A stretch of DNA of 64,000 nt from Candidatus Binatia bacterium. GTDB lineage: Bacteria > Desulfobacterota > Binatia > Bin18. The translations under genes and the position numbers were made by a program. How positions within the stretch are numbered: position 1 is the first letter of the stretch; each line of letters starts with the position of its first letter. Under the pieces are notes generated by a model. That model ran no database searches, was not told the DNA's origin, and worked only from the letters and a program-made list of their open reading frames with translations. Shown here piece after piece: positions 9,488-19,188 of the stretch. Where the stretch lies: positions 19,936 to 83,935 of the forward strand of contig JAJDTY010000001.1 in NCBI GenBank assembly GCA_022826945.1. The letters are read 5' to 3'.

Positions 9488-9972
9488 ATATGCGCCACCT
9501 GTCCTTTTCCGTGCCAGCCACCCTCGTGTTTTTCCTGTGCATCGCCTCAGTTGCCGCAGGAGATATGGTGCATATTCGTGTTGAGACCGTCCTGGCAACC
9601 GACGCCTCACAAGAATTTGATAATCGTCTGACCGGGATGCGCTCTCAGCTTTTGGCCTTCCGCTATTCTGCCTATCGCCTGGTCCAGGAGGAGCGTCGCA
9701 AAGTCGAGTTTGGTAAGCAGGTAAACTTCTCTTTGCCCGGTGGACGGTTTCTCCAGGTCGTTCCAAAAGAGTATGTGAATGAACAGATTGCACTTCACGT
9801 GATGCTGATGGAAGGCGCCTCTCCTTCTCCGCTGATGAGCACGCTGCTGTCAATTCCGAATCGCGGCATGCTTTTTGTCGGTGGGCGCAAACACCAAGGC
9901 GGGACGCTCATCATTCGTATTGGTGCGGCGGCGGACACTCTCCCCCCCACCATTATCAAGACGGAAGAATAA
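9484..9972 (+). CDS. Exported protein of unknown function
   Basis: Protein of 162 residues with a clear Sec signal peptide (about 1-26, cleavage near SVAAG). The mature part looks beta-rich, with alternating hydrophobics in VHIRVETVLAT, KVEFGKQVNFSLPGGRFLQV, IALHVMLMEG and GTLIIRIGAA. I do not recognise a family. It overlaps the anti-sigma gene by 4 bp, so the three genes form a sigma/anti-sigma/exported-protein operon; a sensor or regulator of the anti-sigma factor is one possibility, inferred only from position. Confidence 0.65.
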   Translation: MNMRHLSFSVPATLVFFLCIASVAAGDMVHIRVETVLATDASQEFDNRLTGMRSQLLAFRYSAYRLVQEERRKVEFGKQVNFSLPGGRFLQVVPKEYVNEQIALHVMLMEGASPSPLMSTLLSIPNRGMLFVGGRKHQGGTLIIRIGAAADTLPPTIIKTEE

Positions 9973-10033
9973 CCTCGTTCGTCCTCGACTGCGGGACTTC
10001 CGGCAGGCAGCAGGCTGCCTCACTTGACAACGG

Positions 10034-10846
10034 TTACCCCAGCAGGTGATAGCCGATACTCACCAGACCACCGAGGGGCCATACATACCACGCAAACAGG
10101 TGAAACCGCTCTTGTTGGACGAGGCGGAGGATGAGAGCAATCGCCGCATAGCCGACGCTGCCGGCGACAACCATACCTGCAACATAGGGCCCGAGTGGCG
10201 GGAGAGCCTGCTCCTCCAGCTTTGCAACTTCCAGCAGGGTTGCCCCAAGAATAGCCGGAATGGCGATAAGCAAAGAGAAGCGCGCCGCGAGTTCCCTCTT
10301 GAGGCCAAGGAGCATCCCCCCCGTAATCGTCGCTCCAGAACGAGATATGCCTGGGATAACGGCGATGCCCTGAAGGATACCGATGACGAGCGCGTGGCGG
10401 GCGCGCATCTGCGTTGTTGGATTATGGACTTCTTGTCCCTTTCCCCACCAGAGAAAGCAGCCCGTCAGGAGGAGCATACAGCCGACGACATCGGGACGGA
10501 TAAAGAAGGAAATGAAAAAGGTATCGATACACAGCCCGAGGAGGGCGGTCGGGATCAAGGCCAGAACGATATGGACAACGGTTTGTCTTTCGCGCCCGGA
10601 AAAAATGCTCGGCGAAGGAGATACGGCACGGAAGAGGCCGGTATAGAGTCCGTAAATGTCGTGACGGAAATAGGTCAGGAGCGCGACTGCGGTCGCAACA
10701 TGAAGGGCGATGTTATACCGGAGATCAATTCCTCCTGAACCACCAAAGAAATATTGGACAAGGACGAGATGGCCGGAAGAAGAAACAGGCAGAAACTCAG
10801 TTAAGCCTTGCAGGACAGCAAGCAGGCAGGCGTCAAAATATCCCAT
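10034..10846 (-). CDS. uppP: Undecaprenyl-diphosphatase
   Basis: BacA/UppP integral membrane enzyme of 270 residues that dephosphorylates undecaprenyl diphosphate to recycle the lipid carrier for cell-wall and polysaccharide synthesis; it gives bacitracin tolerance. Catalytic motifs are visible: LQGLTEFLPVSSSGHLVL near residue 10 and IPGISRSGATI near 155. Eight hydrophobic segments fit the family. Start MGYFDACL matches the family; an in-frame start 11 codons upstream is less likely. It lies downstream of the dTDP-rhamnose genes on the same strand with a 148-bp gap. Confidence 0.92.
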   Translation of the reverse strand: MGYFDACLLAVLQGLTEFLPVSSSGHLVLVQYFFGGSGGIDLRYNIALHVATAVALLTYFRHDIYGLYTGLFRAVSPSPSIFSGRERQTVVHIVLALIPTALLGLCIDTFFISFFIRPDVVGCMLLLTGCFLWWGKGQEVHNPTTQMRARHALVIGILQGIAVIPGISRSGATITGGMLLGLKRELAARFSLLIAIPAILGATLLEVAKLEEQALPPLGPYVAGMVVAGSVGYAAIALILRLVQQERFHLFAWYVWPLGGLVSIGYHLLG

Positions 10847-10994
10847 GGCATATGCTTCCGATAGAGAGACCAGCGACAAGAGGGGAAGCTTCTAGGGATA
10901 TATCAATAAATCCATGGGATGTTGCCTCCCCTTGTTTCGTCCGTTTGGAGGGGAGGGAAGTGGAGCACATGCCCCTGCTCTCGTCCGTGCCGTT

Positions 10995-11579
10995 TCAGTC
11001 CGGTTCTGGCTCTGGCTGAAAGAGGGGTAAGGATTCTTCAATATCCCGAAGGAGTGGTGCGGCCGCATCCTTTGCTGAGAGCAGCGGCTTCTTCACTGGC
11101 CACTCAATGCCAATGTCTGGATCATTCCAGGCCAGGCAAATTTCATCATTCGGATCATAAAAATCCGTACACTTATAGACAATTTGAGCGCGTTCACTCA
11201 GGACAGCAAAGCCATGGGCAAAACCAGGGGGAATATAGAGCTGGCGAAAATTTTTTGCTGAGAGGACGACGCTTGTCCATTGGGCAAAGGTTGCTGATCC
11301 TCGTCGAATATCCACCGCCACGTCAAAAATTTCACCCTCCAAGGCTCGTATCAGCTTTCCTTGAGGATGCTGAATCTGGGCGTGGAGTCCGCGGAGCGTG
11401 CCATACGATGATTGAGAATGGTTATCCTGAACAAAGGCCGCCTTGATCCCCCCCTCTTGATAGATACGGGCATGGTAGGTTTCGAGAAAGAAGCCGCGGG
11501 CATCGTGATACACGTCCGGTTCAACCACAGTCACGCCGGGGAGTCTGGTCGGGAGAAAGCGCATGTCTGCTCTCTTCAT
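10995..11579 (-). CDS. rfbC: dTDP-4-dehydrorhamnose 3,5-epimerase
   Basis: RmlC cupin enzyme of 194 residues that epimerises dTDP-4-keto-6-deoxyglucose at C3 and C5. Motifs: [33 protein letters not shown] (the His in RGLH is the active-site base), the [11 protein letters not shown] strand, [14 protein letters not shown] and [12 protein letters not shown]. The start overlaps the rfbA stop as ATGA. Third gene of rfbBAC. Confidence 0.95.
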   Translation of the reverse strand: MKRADMRFLPTRLPGVTVVEPDVYHDARGFFLETYHARIYQEGGIKAAFVQDNHSQSSYGTLRGLHAQIQHPQGKLIRALEGEIFDVAVDIRRGSATFAQWTSVVLSAKNFRQLYIPPGFAHGFAVLSERAQIVYKCTDFYDPNDEICLAWNDPDIGIEWPVKKPLLSAKDAAAPLLRDIEESLPLFQPEPEPD

Positions 11580-12451
11580 GAGGATTCATTCTGAATCAAA
11601 CGGAAGAGATATTGACCGTAAGCATTGCCCTTCATGCTCTTAGCCTGCTGGAGCACTTCCGTTTCGGAAATATACCCCATGGTGTAGGCGATTTCTTCGA
11701 CACAGGCGACCATCAGGCCCTGCCGGTCTTGCAGGGCTTGAATAAAATTCGAGGCGTGGAGCAGTGACTCATGGGTTCCGGTATCCAACCAGGCGATGCC
11801 TCGACCGAGTTTTTCCACATGCAGACCTCCCAGGCGGAGATAGGCCCGATTCACATCCGTGATTTCCAATTCGCCCCGGCGTGAGGGCCTGAGGTCTGCG
11901 GCAAGGGAGACAATCTGATTGTCATAGAAATAGAGACCGGTGACAGCGTAGCTTGAGCGCGGTTTGGCCGGCTTCTCTTCGAGACCGATGGCCCGGCCTT
12001 GGGCGTCGAATTCCACGACCCCGTACTGTTCCGGGTTGCGGACTTGATAGGCAAAAATGGTCGCCCCTCTCGTCCGCTGGGTCGCGACACGCAGCGAGTC
12101 CGGAAAGCCGTGGCCATAGAAGATGTTATCGCCGAGAACAAGCGCAACCGCGTCACTACCAATGAAATCACGGCCAATCAGGAAGGCTTGGGCAATACCT
12201 TCGGGGCGAGGCTGTGTCGCATAGCTAATATCCATGCCAAGCCACTGACCATCTTTCAGGAGACGCTGGAAACCTGCCTGCTCATGCGGGGTGGTAATGA
12301 CCAGGACCTGCCGAATCCCCGCCAGCATCAGGGTGGAAAGCGGATAATAGATCATCGGCTTGTCGTAGATGGGCATGAGCTGCTTGCTGACTGCCCGGGT
12401 AATGGGATACAGCCGTGTCCCAGAGCCACCGGCGAGGATAATGCCTTTCAT
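11576..12451 (-). CDS. rfbA: Glucose-1-phosphate thymidylyltransferase
   Basis: RmlA, 291 residues, makes dTDP-glucose from glucose-1-phosphate and dTTP. The nucleotide-binding N-terminus [16 protein letters not shown], the [16 protein letters not shown] segment, LGDNIFYG and [11 protein letters not shown] are all present, and the length matches the family. It overlaps both neighbours by 4 bp, so rfbB, rfbA and rfbC are translationally coupled. Confidence 0.96.
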   Translation of the reverse strand: MKGIILAGGSGTRLYPITRAVSKQLMPIYDKPMIYYPLSTLMLAGIRQVLVITTPHEQAGFQRLLKDGQWLGMDISYATQPRPEGIAQAFLIGRDFIGSDAVALVLGDNIFYGHGFPDSLRVATQRTRGATIFAYQVRNPEQYGVVEFDAQGRAIGLEEKPAKPRSSYAVTGLYFYDNQIVSLAADLRPSRRGELEITDVNRAYLRLGGLHVEKLGRGIAWLDTGTHESLLHASNFIQALQDRQGLMVACVEEIAYTMGYISETEVLQQAKSMKGNAYGQYLFRLIQNESS

Positions 12452-13548
12452 GATCCATCCTTTGTCAGAGATGCAGCACCTAACCCCAGACGCTCTCGGT
12501 TATACCTGTCCGCCTCAATAGCTTCACACCACCGCCGATTGTCCACATACCAACGGACCGTCTGTGCCAGGCCACGCTCGAACGTGTAGCGTGGCCGCCA
12601 ACCGAGCTGGGTTCTGATTTTTGTTGCATCAATGGCATAGCGTCGATCATGGCCTGGGCGGTCGGTCACGAAGGTCATCAGGTCGGAGTAGGCTGGAATG
12701 CCTCGCTTCTGAAGAGCCGCGTTCTTTGAGGCCGGCAGCAGTTCCTCAAGAATGGTACAGAGCTGCTCCACAACCGTGCGATTGGTCCGCTCATTTTCCC
12801 CCCCGATATTATATTGTTCACCACTCTTGCCCTGCCGCAGGGCCAGCAGGATGCCCCGACAGTGGTCTTCGACGTGCAGCCAGTCACGGACGTGTTGTCC
12901 ATCGCCATAGATTGGGAGGGGTTTGCCCTCAAGGGCGTTCAGAATCATCAGCGGAATGAGTTTTTCCGGAAACTGATATGGACCATAATTATTGGAACAA
13001 CTCGTGACCAACGTGTGCAGACCATACGTCTCGTAATAGGCTCGAACAAAATGATCGGCACTCGCCTTTGAGGCGGAATACGGCGAATTTGGCGCGTATG
13101 GGCTGGATTCGGAAAAGCTGCCCGGCGGCCCGAGGCTGCCGTATACTTCGTCTGTCGAGACGTGCAAAAAACGGAACTGTTCCGGGGCGCGCAGGGAAGC
13201 CGCATATTTTCGGGCTTCCTCCAGCAAATAAAATGTCCCAACCAGATTCGTTTCAACAAACGGCCATGGGTTGTCAATGGAACGGTCCACATGGGTCTCC
13301 GCGGCACAGTTCACCACGGCCTGGGGCCGGTATGTCCGGAATAATTCCGCCACCGCCGTCCGCTCGGCGATATCGGTCCGGGAAAAGGTCACGCGCGGAC
13401 TATGGAGGATGTCTTCAAGATTGTTCAGACTGCCGGCATACGTCAACTTATCAACAATAACGACAGAGGCGGTTGTTTCGGCCAGGACGAGGCGGACAAG
13501 ATTACTCCCGATAAACCCTGCTCCGCCAGTGATCAGCATGGTCTCCAT
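12448..13548 (-). CDS. rfbB: dTDP-glucose 4,6-dehydratase
   Basis: RmlB, an extended short-chain dehydrogenase of 366 residues. NAD-binding motif GGAGFIGSN at the N-terminus; [16 protein letters not shown]; catalytic YxxxK as [47 protein letters not shown]. First gene of rfbBAC. The reductase gene rfbD, which completes dTDP-L-rhamnose synthesis, is not adjacent here. Confidence 0.96.
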   Translation of the reverse strand: METMLITGGAGFIGSNLVRLVLAETTASVVIVDKLTYAGSLNNLEDILHSPRVTFSRTDIAERTAVAELFRTYRPQAVVNCAAETHVDRSIDNPWPFVETNLVGTFYLLEEARKYAASLRAPEQFRFLHVSTDEVYGSLGPPGSFSESSPYAPNSPYSASKASADHFVRAYYETYGLHTLVTSCSNNYGPYQFPEKLIPLMILNALEGKPLPIYGDGQHVRDWLHVEDHCRGILLALRQGKSGEQYNIGGENERTNRTVVEQLCTILEELLPASKNAALQKRGIPAYSDLMTFVTDRPGHDRRYAIDATKIRTQLGWRPRYTFERGLAQTVRWYVDNRRWCEAIEADRYNRERLGLGAASLTKDGS

Positions 13549-13674
13549 ACGTGCTCAGGTCCGTGCCTTTCGCCGCCCGCCTTCGGATCAGCCGCTGGAC
13601 TGATATATCCTATTCTAGACCAGTGAAGAGCGTGTTCACAGCCCGCCGGGCAGCTGAGGCTGATGCCGGGCTAG

Positions 13675-15039
13675 TTACGCGTGGGCCGCAGTCGGCAGGA
13701 GGCGGGCCAGCTCTTCGCGATAACTTGTTGGGTTCAGACGAAACGTCGGGTGGTCTCGGTCAACTCCGGTGTAATAGCGGAGCAGGATCAGGTAGCGTCG
13801 GACCAGTTCCGGGAGCAGGAAGTTTTGGCGCACGTGTTCCTGGGCTTGCCTGCCGAGTTGGGCCGTTTGCTCTGGCTCATCAAGAATCCGAGCCATTTTC
13901 GTTGCAATTGCCTCAACGTCCATGGGTTCAACCAGATGGCCCGTCCGCCCGTCAACGACCTGTTGCACAATCCCTCCGACACGCGAGCCAATGACCGGGG
14001 TGCCTTGCCACAGCGCCTCGGACACGACTAGGCCAAAGCCTTCGCGGGTTGAGACGTGGACGAAGCCCCGGGCCAGACGCATCAGCGAACCGACGACCTG
14101 ATCGTTGTTTTCAACATTGACCCAGAAGCGGATATCAGGGTCGGCGCCGGCTTGCGCTTGCAGTTGCTCCAGCATGGCTTCACCTTCGGGGTCGTCGGTT
14201 GCGGTGTTACCCAGAAAGATGAGATAGGGGGCCGGATCGTAGGTCTTGTGCTGACGCAGACGCTTGAAGGCGTTCAGGATAGACGCCTGATTTTTATGGA
14301 TATCATAGCGTGAAATGGCGGCGAGAATCGGACGATCCGGGTCGACGGCATGTTGCTGGAACAGTGGGGTGAGCACCTCTTTGGCTCGGGTTTCGGTATA
14401 CTGCTGATTTTTTTTCGCCCGCGGGTCTATGCACGGCGTAATCTGATAGTGGGGAATCTGCAGTCCCGGTCCGACAAACTCGGGCATGGTAAAAATCGCG
14501 CCCGCATACTGGTTGAGGTAGGGGGCCAGGAAACGCCACACCGTCGGGTGTGGCGTTGACGTGTCAATATGACACCGCCACAGCACATTGCCCATGAGCA
14601 GGCCACTCATAATCAGCGCCGCGGGTTGGGGATCGTGGACAACGATCAGATCAGATTCTATTGCGGCGTTTTGAGCGTGAGCGGTCAGATTATCCAAATA
14701 GGTTTCAAACAGTTCCTGAAGAGAAATCGGTTGATCCACGCCCTGGAGTGTATTGTGGAACTTCTTGGTGACGTGAAAAAACGCCTCATGGCCCTGGATG
14801 GTAAACCAGCGGGCGTGGACGCCGAGCGAGCGGGCAAGCGGAACCACACTCCGCAGCATCTCCGCCACCCCACCGCCCACAAAGGTCGAGTTGATATTTG
14901 CCCAGCCTTTCCCTTCAACGGGAGCGGCAAGCTGCTTGAGCGCATCGACCCCTTCCTGGCCGATATAGGGCTCGTATTCGTCAATCGTCAGGAGAGATTC
15001 TGGCGCGTATTCTTCCAGCCTGGCAGGCCCGTCACTCAT
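13675..15039 (-). CDS. GT4 glycosyltransferase, trehalose synthase TreT-like
   Basis: Retaining GT-B glycosyltransferase of 454 residues. The N-terminal part shows WANINSTFVGGGVAEMLRS and the trehalose-synthase-like VHARWFTIQGHEAFFHVTK; the C-terminal half has the donor-site pattern EGFGLVVSEALWQGTPVIGS followed by GGIVQQVVDGRTGHLVEP. TreT enzymes make trehalose from NDP-glucose and glucose. The substrate is inferred from overall resemblance; another NDP-sugar transferase cannot be excluded. It stands alone on the minus strand, upstream of rfbB. Confidence 0.82.
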   Translation of the reverse strand: MSDGPARLEEYAPESLLTIDEYEPYIGQEGVDALKQLAAPVEGKGWANINSTFVGGGVAEMLRSVVPLARSLGVHARWFTIQGHEAFFHVTKKFHNTLQGVDQPISLQELFETYLDNLTAHAQNAAIESDLIVVHDPQPAALIMSGLLMGNVLWRCHIDTSTPHPTVWRFLAPYLNQYAGAIFTMPEFVGPGLQIPHYQITPCIDPRAKKNQQYTETRAKEVLTPLFQQHAVDPDRPILAAISRYDIHKNQASILNAFKRLRQHKTYDPAPYLIFLGNTATDDPEGEAMLEQLQAQAGADPDIRFWVNVENNDQVVGSLMRLARGFVHVSTREGFGLVVSEALWQGTPVIGSRVGGIVQQVVDGRTGHLVEPMDVEAIATKMARILDEPEQTAQLGRQAQEHVRQNFLLPELVRRYLILLRYYTGVDRDHPTFRLNPTSYREELARLLPTAAHA

Positions 15040-15172
15040 GCTGTCTGTCCTTATGACCGTCCCATCATAGGCGGTTCAGCCACGAAAATTATTCCACCTT
15101 GTTACGCGTGAATACGGCTCTCATACCATGTGGAATGGGAACCGACTAGAAAATCTGGCGCTATACAAAGTC

Positions 15173-16783
15173 TCAATCGAGACGGGTTGTCAATGGGGGA
15201 ACAGGGGCGGGCTGATGCTCGGGGCGCAAAAGGTCCATCACCGTCTTGACGGGGTGAAACGTACTGCCCGGCACTTCCACAAAGACCGTATTCCAGTACG
15301 CCATAGCCCCGTTCCACAACCCCGGTAATTCGAGGGCTCGCAGGGAACGTCCGTCTTTTGATTTCTCGGAGATAAATCCGGTCGCAGGATCGACGAACTG
15401 GGCTAACGGAAAGGGGCGTCCGCGATAGTCCCGCACCCCACAGACGAGATCAACCGGATTGAAGTGGGTGGCCGCTTGCCAGCGTGCGCGTTGCTCCGCG
15501 TTTGTCAGGTCGACTTGGGAAGCCTCGACAATTTGGAGTGAGGTGGTGCCGTTGACCTGTCTGACCCAGAAAGGTCCTCCCCCCGGCTCTCCGGTATTTT
15601 TCACCACCCCACACACGCGCAACGGCCGATCGAGTTGCTCGATGAGAAAAGCACGCTGGCTTGGGGTGGGAGTCTTCGCAAAGTCTTGCGGCAAGACAAG
15701 CGACAGCTGATCTTGAGCAAAGCGACGGGCAGCATCAATAGCGATACGCGCACCGTCCGACTCACTGGGGAGGGAGGATTTGAGCTGCGCGATATGAAAG
15801 AATGCCTGTTGCTGGAGGTGGAGAAGAGAGCCGCACAGGAGTTTTTTATACCGGTAAGTATCGGACTTGAGTCGGTCGGGCAGGACATTATCGATATTCT
15901 TGATAAAAATGATATCGCCTTGCAGGTCGGCCAGATTTTCCAGGAGCGCACCGTGTCCGCCGGGGCGAAAAGCAAGGGCACCGCTCCTATCCCTGACCGG
16001 GCTGTTGTCCAAGTCCACGGCGATGGTGTCGGTTGCGGGCTTCTGGATAGAGTATGAAATGTCGAGTTGAGCGCCCCGCTGGGCGTAGCGGTGGCACATA
16101 CCGTCAAGATACGTCTGAATGGCCTGCCGGTACGATTCGGGAACTGTAAAGTGCAGCCGCGCAACGGAGGAGGCATCTCGGACATACTCCAGCGCTTCAA
16201 CCAAATGTTCCTCAAAAGCGGTCCGGCTATGGTCTCCGTAGGCGTGAAATGGCACGAGTCCTTTAGGCAGATTGGCATAGTTCAATCCGGTTGGAGTAAG
16301 GAGATAGGTGAGAAGCGTGTGATATTGCCCCTGACTCAGGAGTCCCTCCAGCGTATGACCGTTTCTGTTCAAGACGATCCGTAGCTCTTGGGCAAAAGCA
16401 AAGCGGTCAAGCTGACCGAGAAAACGCTGAAACGTCTGACAGTCGGCATCGCCCTCGGCCGCTTTCCTGACCAGCACCTGATTCGAGAGCAACTCCGGCT
16501 GCTGAAAAAACGAGAGGGGAAGTTGAAACATCCGACTGGCCGCACCCGAGGCAGGAACAAATTTGATCAGGCGGCCTGCGACGGCGGCCTCGGTATACAA
16601 CTGTACCAGGCGCGCAGTCTCTGCTGGTATGCGGGCAATCCCATCACCGAGCGTACACGGTCGCTCCAACTGAATGGGAGGGAAACCCTGCTGAAACTGC
16701 CGAATATAGGCTGCAATCGTCTCGGGTAACATTCCACGGGCCTGGAGATCCGCACGGTCCTCAGCGGTCAGCTCATAGTGCAT
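15173..16783 (-). CDS. DUF4301 family protein
   Basis: Cytoplasmic protein of 536 residues resembling the DUF4301 family. The N-terminus (TAEDRADLQARGMLPETI, then FQQGFPPIQLERPCTLGDGI) and the segments VPASGAASRMF, KGLVPFHAYGDHSRTAFEEH, FRPGGHGALLENL and DIIFIKNIDNVLPD are characteristic. VPASGAASRMF and FRPGGHGALL recall nucleotide-sugar pyrophosphorylase loops, but no function is established. The start is set at 16783 because GAGGGGG lies about 6 bases upstream and the family begins there; the open frame continues 40 codons further. Confidence 0.82.
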   Translation of the reverse strand: MHYELTAEDRADLQARGMLPETIAAYIRQFQQGFPPIQLERPCTLGDGIARIPAETARLVQLYTEAAVAGRLIKFVPASGAASRMFQLPLSFFQQPELLSNQVLVRKAAEGDADCQTFQRFLGQLDRFAFAQELRIVLNRNGHTLEGLLSQGQYHTLLTYLLTPTGLNYANLPKGLVPFHAYGDHSRTAFEEHLVEALEYVRDASSVARLHFTVPESYRQAIQTYLDGMCHRYAQRGAQLDISYSIQKPATDTIAVDLDNSPVRDRSGALAFRPGGHGALLENLADLQGDIIFIKNIDNVLPDRLKSDTYRYKKLLCGSLLHLQQQAFFHIAQLKSSLPSESDGARIAIDAARRFAQDQLSLVLPQDFAKTPTPSQRAFLIEQLDRPLRVCGVVKNTGEPGGGPFWVRQVNGTTSLQIVEASQVDLTNAEQRARWQAATHFNPVDLVCGVRDYRGRPFPLAQFVDPATGFISEKSKDGRSLRALELPGLWNGAMAYWNTVFVEVPGSTFHPVKTVMDLLRPEHQPAPVPPLTTRLD

Positions 16784-17016
16784 AGATCCCCCTCTACGGC
16801 TTCCATCCGTGAGCAAATTCTCCCCTGCCGGGAGCGTCTCTTCCAGTCCCTTTACAGCCAGAGTCCTGCGGTTCGTCAAGGCCAATCGACCGGGAGTCGT
16901 CAACTTCCCACTAGGCAGTTGGGTTTGAATATGGTTGCATGCGCAGACACGCTTGCCCCTCCTTCTCAGATAGCCGGAGCGATTGAAGGGTCAGGCTGCG
17001 CACCAAGGAGAGTGGT

Positions 17017-18105
17017 ATGGCCGTTGAGATCCCTGTCCTCACCCAACAATTACAAGCATTCTGTCTAAGCCATTATGGACAAGACGCGAGCGTACACCAG
17101 GTCGAGGCCATGCCGGGCCATGCCGGGCTGAGTTTTGGCTTTACCGTGACCTATGAAAAAAACGGCCAAGCGGAAAACGAATCTCTGGTCATGCGTCTGC
17201 CACCTAAAGGCGTTCGCCAAAGCGGGAATACCGATGTCCTGCGTCAAGCGCCTTTACTGCGTACGCTCAAGAAGAACGGAGTGCCCGTCCCTGAGGTACG
17301 TTGGACCGGAGACGACCTGCGTTGGTTCGAGGTGCCGTACCTGATGGTCGAGCGTCTGCCTGGCCGCACCTTCCACGTCTGGGAACCCGACGCGTCGTTT
17401 AGCCGGGACGCCGAGGCGGTCGCGCAGCTCTACCGGCAAGGGGTGCAGGCTTTAGTCCAGGTCCACCAGCTCGATTGGGAAACCGAACTGGCGGGCTGGG
17501 AGGCGCCCCGCTCGCTCGAACAAGAAATCCGCTTCTGGGACCCCATTTTAGCCAAGGCCGCAGAGCCGGAATGGATCACTTGGGGCGAAGAGGTGCGGGC
17601 GCTCCTGCTGGCCCACCAGCCCACAGACCCTCCGATCGGCCTCTTTCATGGCGACTATCAGGGGACCAATCTGCTGTTTGACAAAAAGAGGAAACCTGTC
17701 CTTCCTCGATCGGCAGATGCGGGACAGGTTTCCTCTTTACAACCCGCGGGCGAGCAACTGGTGGCCCTCCTGGATTGGGAGATTTCCGGCATCAGCGGAC
17801 ATCTCCTCGACCTCGGCTGGTTGCTGGTCTTTATTGACCCGGAAAGCTGGGATGCCGAACGCCGTCCAATCTCAACCATCCCGCCGATCGACGAACTCGT
17901 AGCGTTGTATGAAGACGGCATGCAGCGCAAAGTCCCTGATATCAATTGGTATCGTGCCCTGGCCGGCTACCGCTTTGGGGCGATCAGTTGCTTTAACGTG
18001 ATGCTGCACCGTCGCGGCAAGCGCCACGACCCCGAATGGGACCTGATCGCCCCGTCGGTCAAGACGCTTTTTGGCCGGGCCAAGGACTTGCTGCTTGGTG
18101 CATAA
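17017..18105 (+). CDS. APH-fold phosphotransferase with in-frame palindromic insert
   Basis: Aminoglycoside-phosphotransferase-fold kinase-like protein of 362 residues. The catalytic loop HGDYQGTNLLF (near 210) and the metal-binding LLDWEISGISGHLLDLGW are intact, so it is probably active. Between them, where homologues have a short turn, about 20 extra residues (KKRKPVLPRSADAGQVSSL) are encoded by the 54-bp palindromic element at 17685-17738. SD AAGGAGAG lies 5-12 bases before the ATG. This subfamily often sits with acyl-CoA and CoA-transferase genes, as here; the substrate is unknown. Confidence 0.88.
   Translation: MAVEIPVLTQQLQAFCLSHYGQDASVHQVEAMPGHAGLSFGFTVTYEKNGQAENESLVMRLPPKGVRQSGNTDVLRQAPLLRTLKKNGVPVPEVRWTGDDLRWFEVPYLMVERLPGRTFHVWEPDASFSRDAEAVAQLYRQGVQALVQVHQLDWETELAGWEAPRSLEQEIRFWDPILAKAAEPEWITWGEEVRALLLAHQPTDPPIGLFHGDYQGTNLLFDKKRKPVLPRSADAGQVSSLQPAGEQLVALLDWEISGISGHLLDLGWLLVFIDPESWDAERRPISTIPPIDELVALYEDGMQRKVPDINWYRALAGYRFGAISCFNVMLHRRGKRHDPEWDLIAPSVKTLFGRAKDLLLGA
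17685..17738 (+). repeat. 54-bp palindromic element, copy A
   Basis: Left arm aaagaggaaacctgtcc (17685-17701) and right arm ggacaggtttcctcttt (17722-17738) are perfect 17-bp inverted repeats around the 20-nt loop ttcctcgatcggcagatgcg. The element lies in frame inside the phosphotransferase gene. Related copies are at 24501-24554 (opposite orientation), 26174-26227 and 55605-55658. Confidence 0.9.
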
Positions 18106-18115
18106 GCGGGAAGGG

Positions 18116-19165
18116 TTAGCTGGCCTCGGCCATAATCCGCTGGGCGCGCTGTACGAGTTGGGGCACCTTCCAGGCAAACTCGGCGGCTTTCGGATTAGCC
18201 GCGGTGCCTTCGAGAGAGTGCCGATACAGGCCCTCCAGAATGATGGCGTACTTCCAGACCGCCAGGCAACGATAAAAGGGAAAGTGTTCCATGGTCCGGC
18301 CGGTGCGGTGCGCATAGCGCGCGGCCATCTCTTCGCGGGATAAGAAACCCGGCAACTGGGTCATGGCATTGCTGTCAATCAGGTCCGGGCTGTCTCGCTC
18401 ATCACCGGTGGGGCCCCAGAAGCTGAGCAGCCAGCCGAGGTCGGAGAGCGGGTCGCCCAGGGTCGCCATTTCCCAGTCGAATATGGCGACCAAGCGGGTC
18501 GGAGTGGACGCCCCGAACATCACGTTGTCAACTTTGTAATCGCCGTGGACAACGGTCGCTTCACTCGTCGGCGGCAGCCGCTGGTGCAGCCAGTCGCCGA
18601 CGGCCTCAAGTCCGGGCAGGGGTCGGGTATGCGGCACGGTCAGCTCGTACTGTTTGGTCCAGCGTTTGAGCTGGCGTTCAAGATAACCCTGTGGCCGGCC
18701 AATGCCTTCCAGGTCCGTACCCTGCCATTGCACGGCATGGAGTTCGGCGAGCGCATCGATGAGTTCTTCGCCGAGTCGACGGCGGTCTGCCCGAGCCTCA
18801 AAAACCTCCGGGAGCGTTTCACGGATCACGATGCCGTCCACCCGCTGCATCAGATAAAAGGGAACGCCGAGAACATCGTGGTCTTCACACGCAAGCACCG
18901 GCTGCGGAGTTCGCACGTCAAAGGCGGACAGAGCAGATAGCACCCGGTATTCGCGCAGCATGTCATGGGCGGTCGGCAGGAGGTCACCGCTCGGTGGACG
19001 CCGCAACACCCAGCGTCTGTCTCCCCAGGAGACAAAAAACGTTTCGTTTGAATAGCCGGCTTCGTGCCGTTCAATCCCGATGTCGCCCTCTGTCAGGGAG
19101 AGCCGGTCACGCAGAAAACGAATAAGCTTCGGTAGGTTAATGAGCGAGCTGTTTTCCTGAGCCAT
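18116..19165 (-). CDS. APH-fold phosphotransferase (ACAD10-like)
   Basis: Kinase-fold protein of 349 residues. It shows the nucleotide region GYSNETFFVSW, RRPPSGDLLPTAHDMLREY, the catalytic loop VVHGDYKVDNVMF and the metal-binding IFDWEMATLGDPLSDLGWLL, all typical of the phosphotransferase family related to the N-terminal domain of ACAD10/11, which phosphorylates 4-hydroxyacyl-CoAs. It is convergent with the other APH-fold gene (10-bp gap) and near several CoA-transferases, so a role in acyl-CoA metabolism is a reasonable inference. Confidence 0.88.
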   Translation of the reverse strand: MAQENSSLINLPKLIRFLRDRLSLTEGDIGIERHEAGYSNETFFVSWGDRRWVLRRPPSGDLLPTAHDMLREYRVLSALSAFDVRTPQPVLACEDHDVLGVPFYLMQRVDGIVIRETLPEVFEARADRRRLGEELIDALAELHAVQWQGTDLEGIGRPQGYLERQLKRWTKQYELTVPHTRPLPGLEAVGDWLHQRLPPTSEATVVHGDYKVDNVMFGASTPTRLVAIFDWEMATLGDPLSDLGWLLSFWGPTGDERDSPDLIDSNAMTQLPGFLSREEMAARYAHRTGRTMEHFPFYRCLAVWKYAIILEGLYRHSLEGTAANPKAAEFAWKVPQLVQRAQRIMAEAS

Positions 19166-19188
19166 CGTGTTTCTCTCTTCTCCCGTTT

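Noticed and set aside
8954..9853. Long minus-strand frame over the anti-sigma and exported-protein genes
   Set aside because: Arg/Ser/Pro-rich shadow translation; the plus-strand genes have a sigma-factor context, a signal peptide and an ATGA overlap.
10995..13548. Complete dTDP-L-rhamnose operon
   Set aside because: Only rfbB, rfbA and rfbC are present; no rfbD reductase was found beside them.
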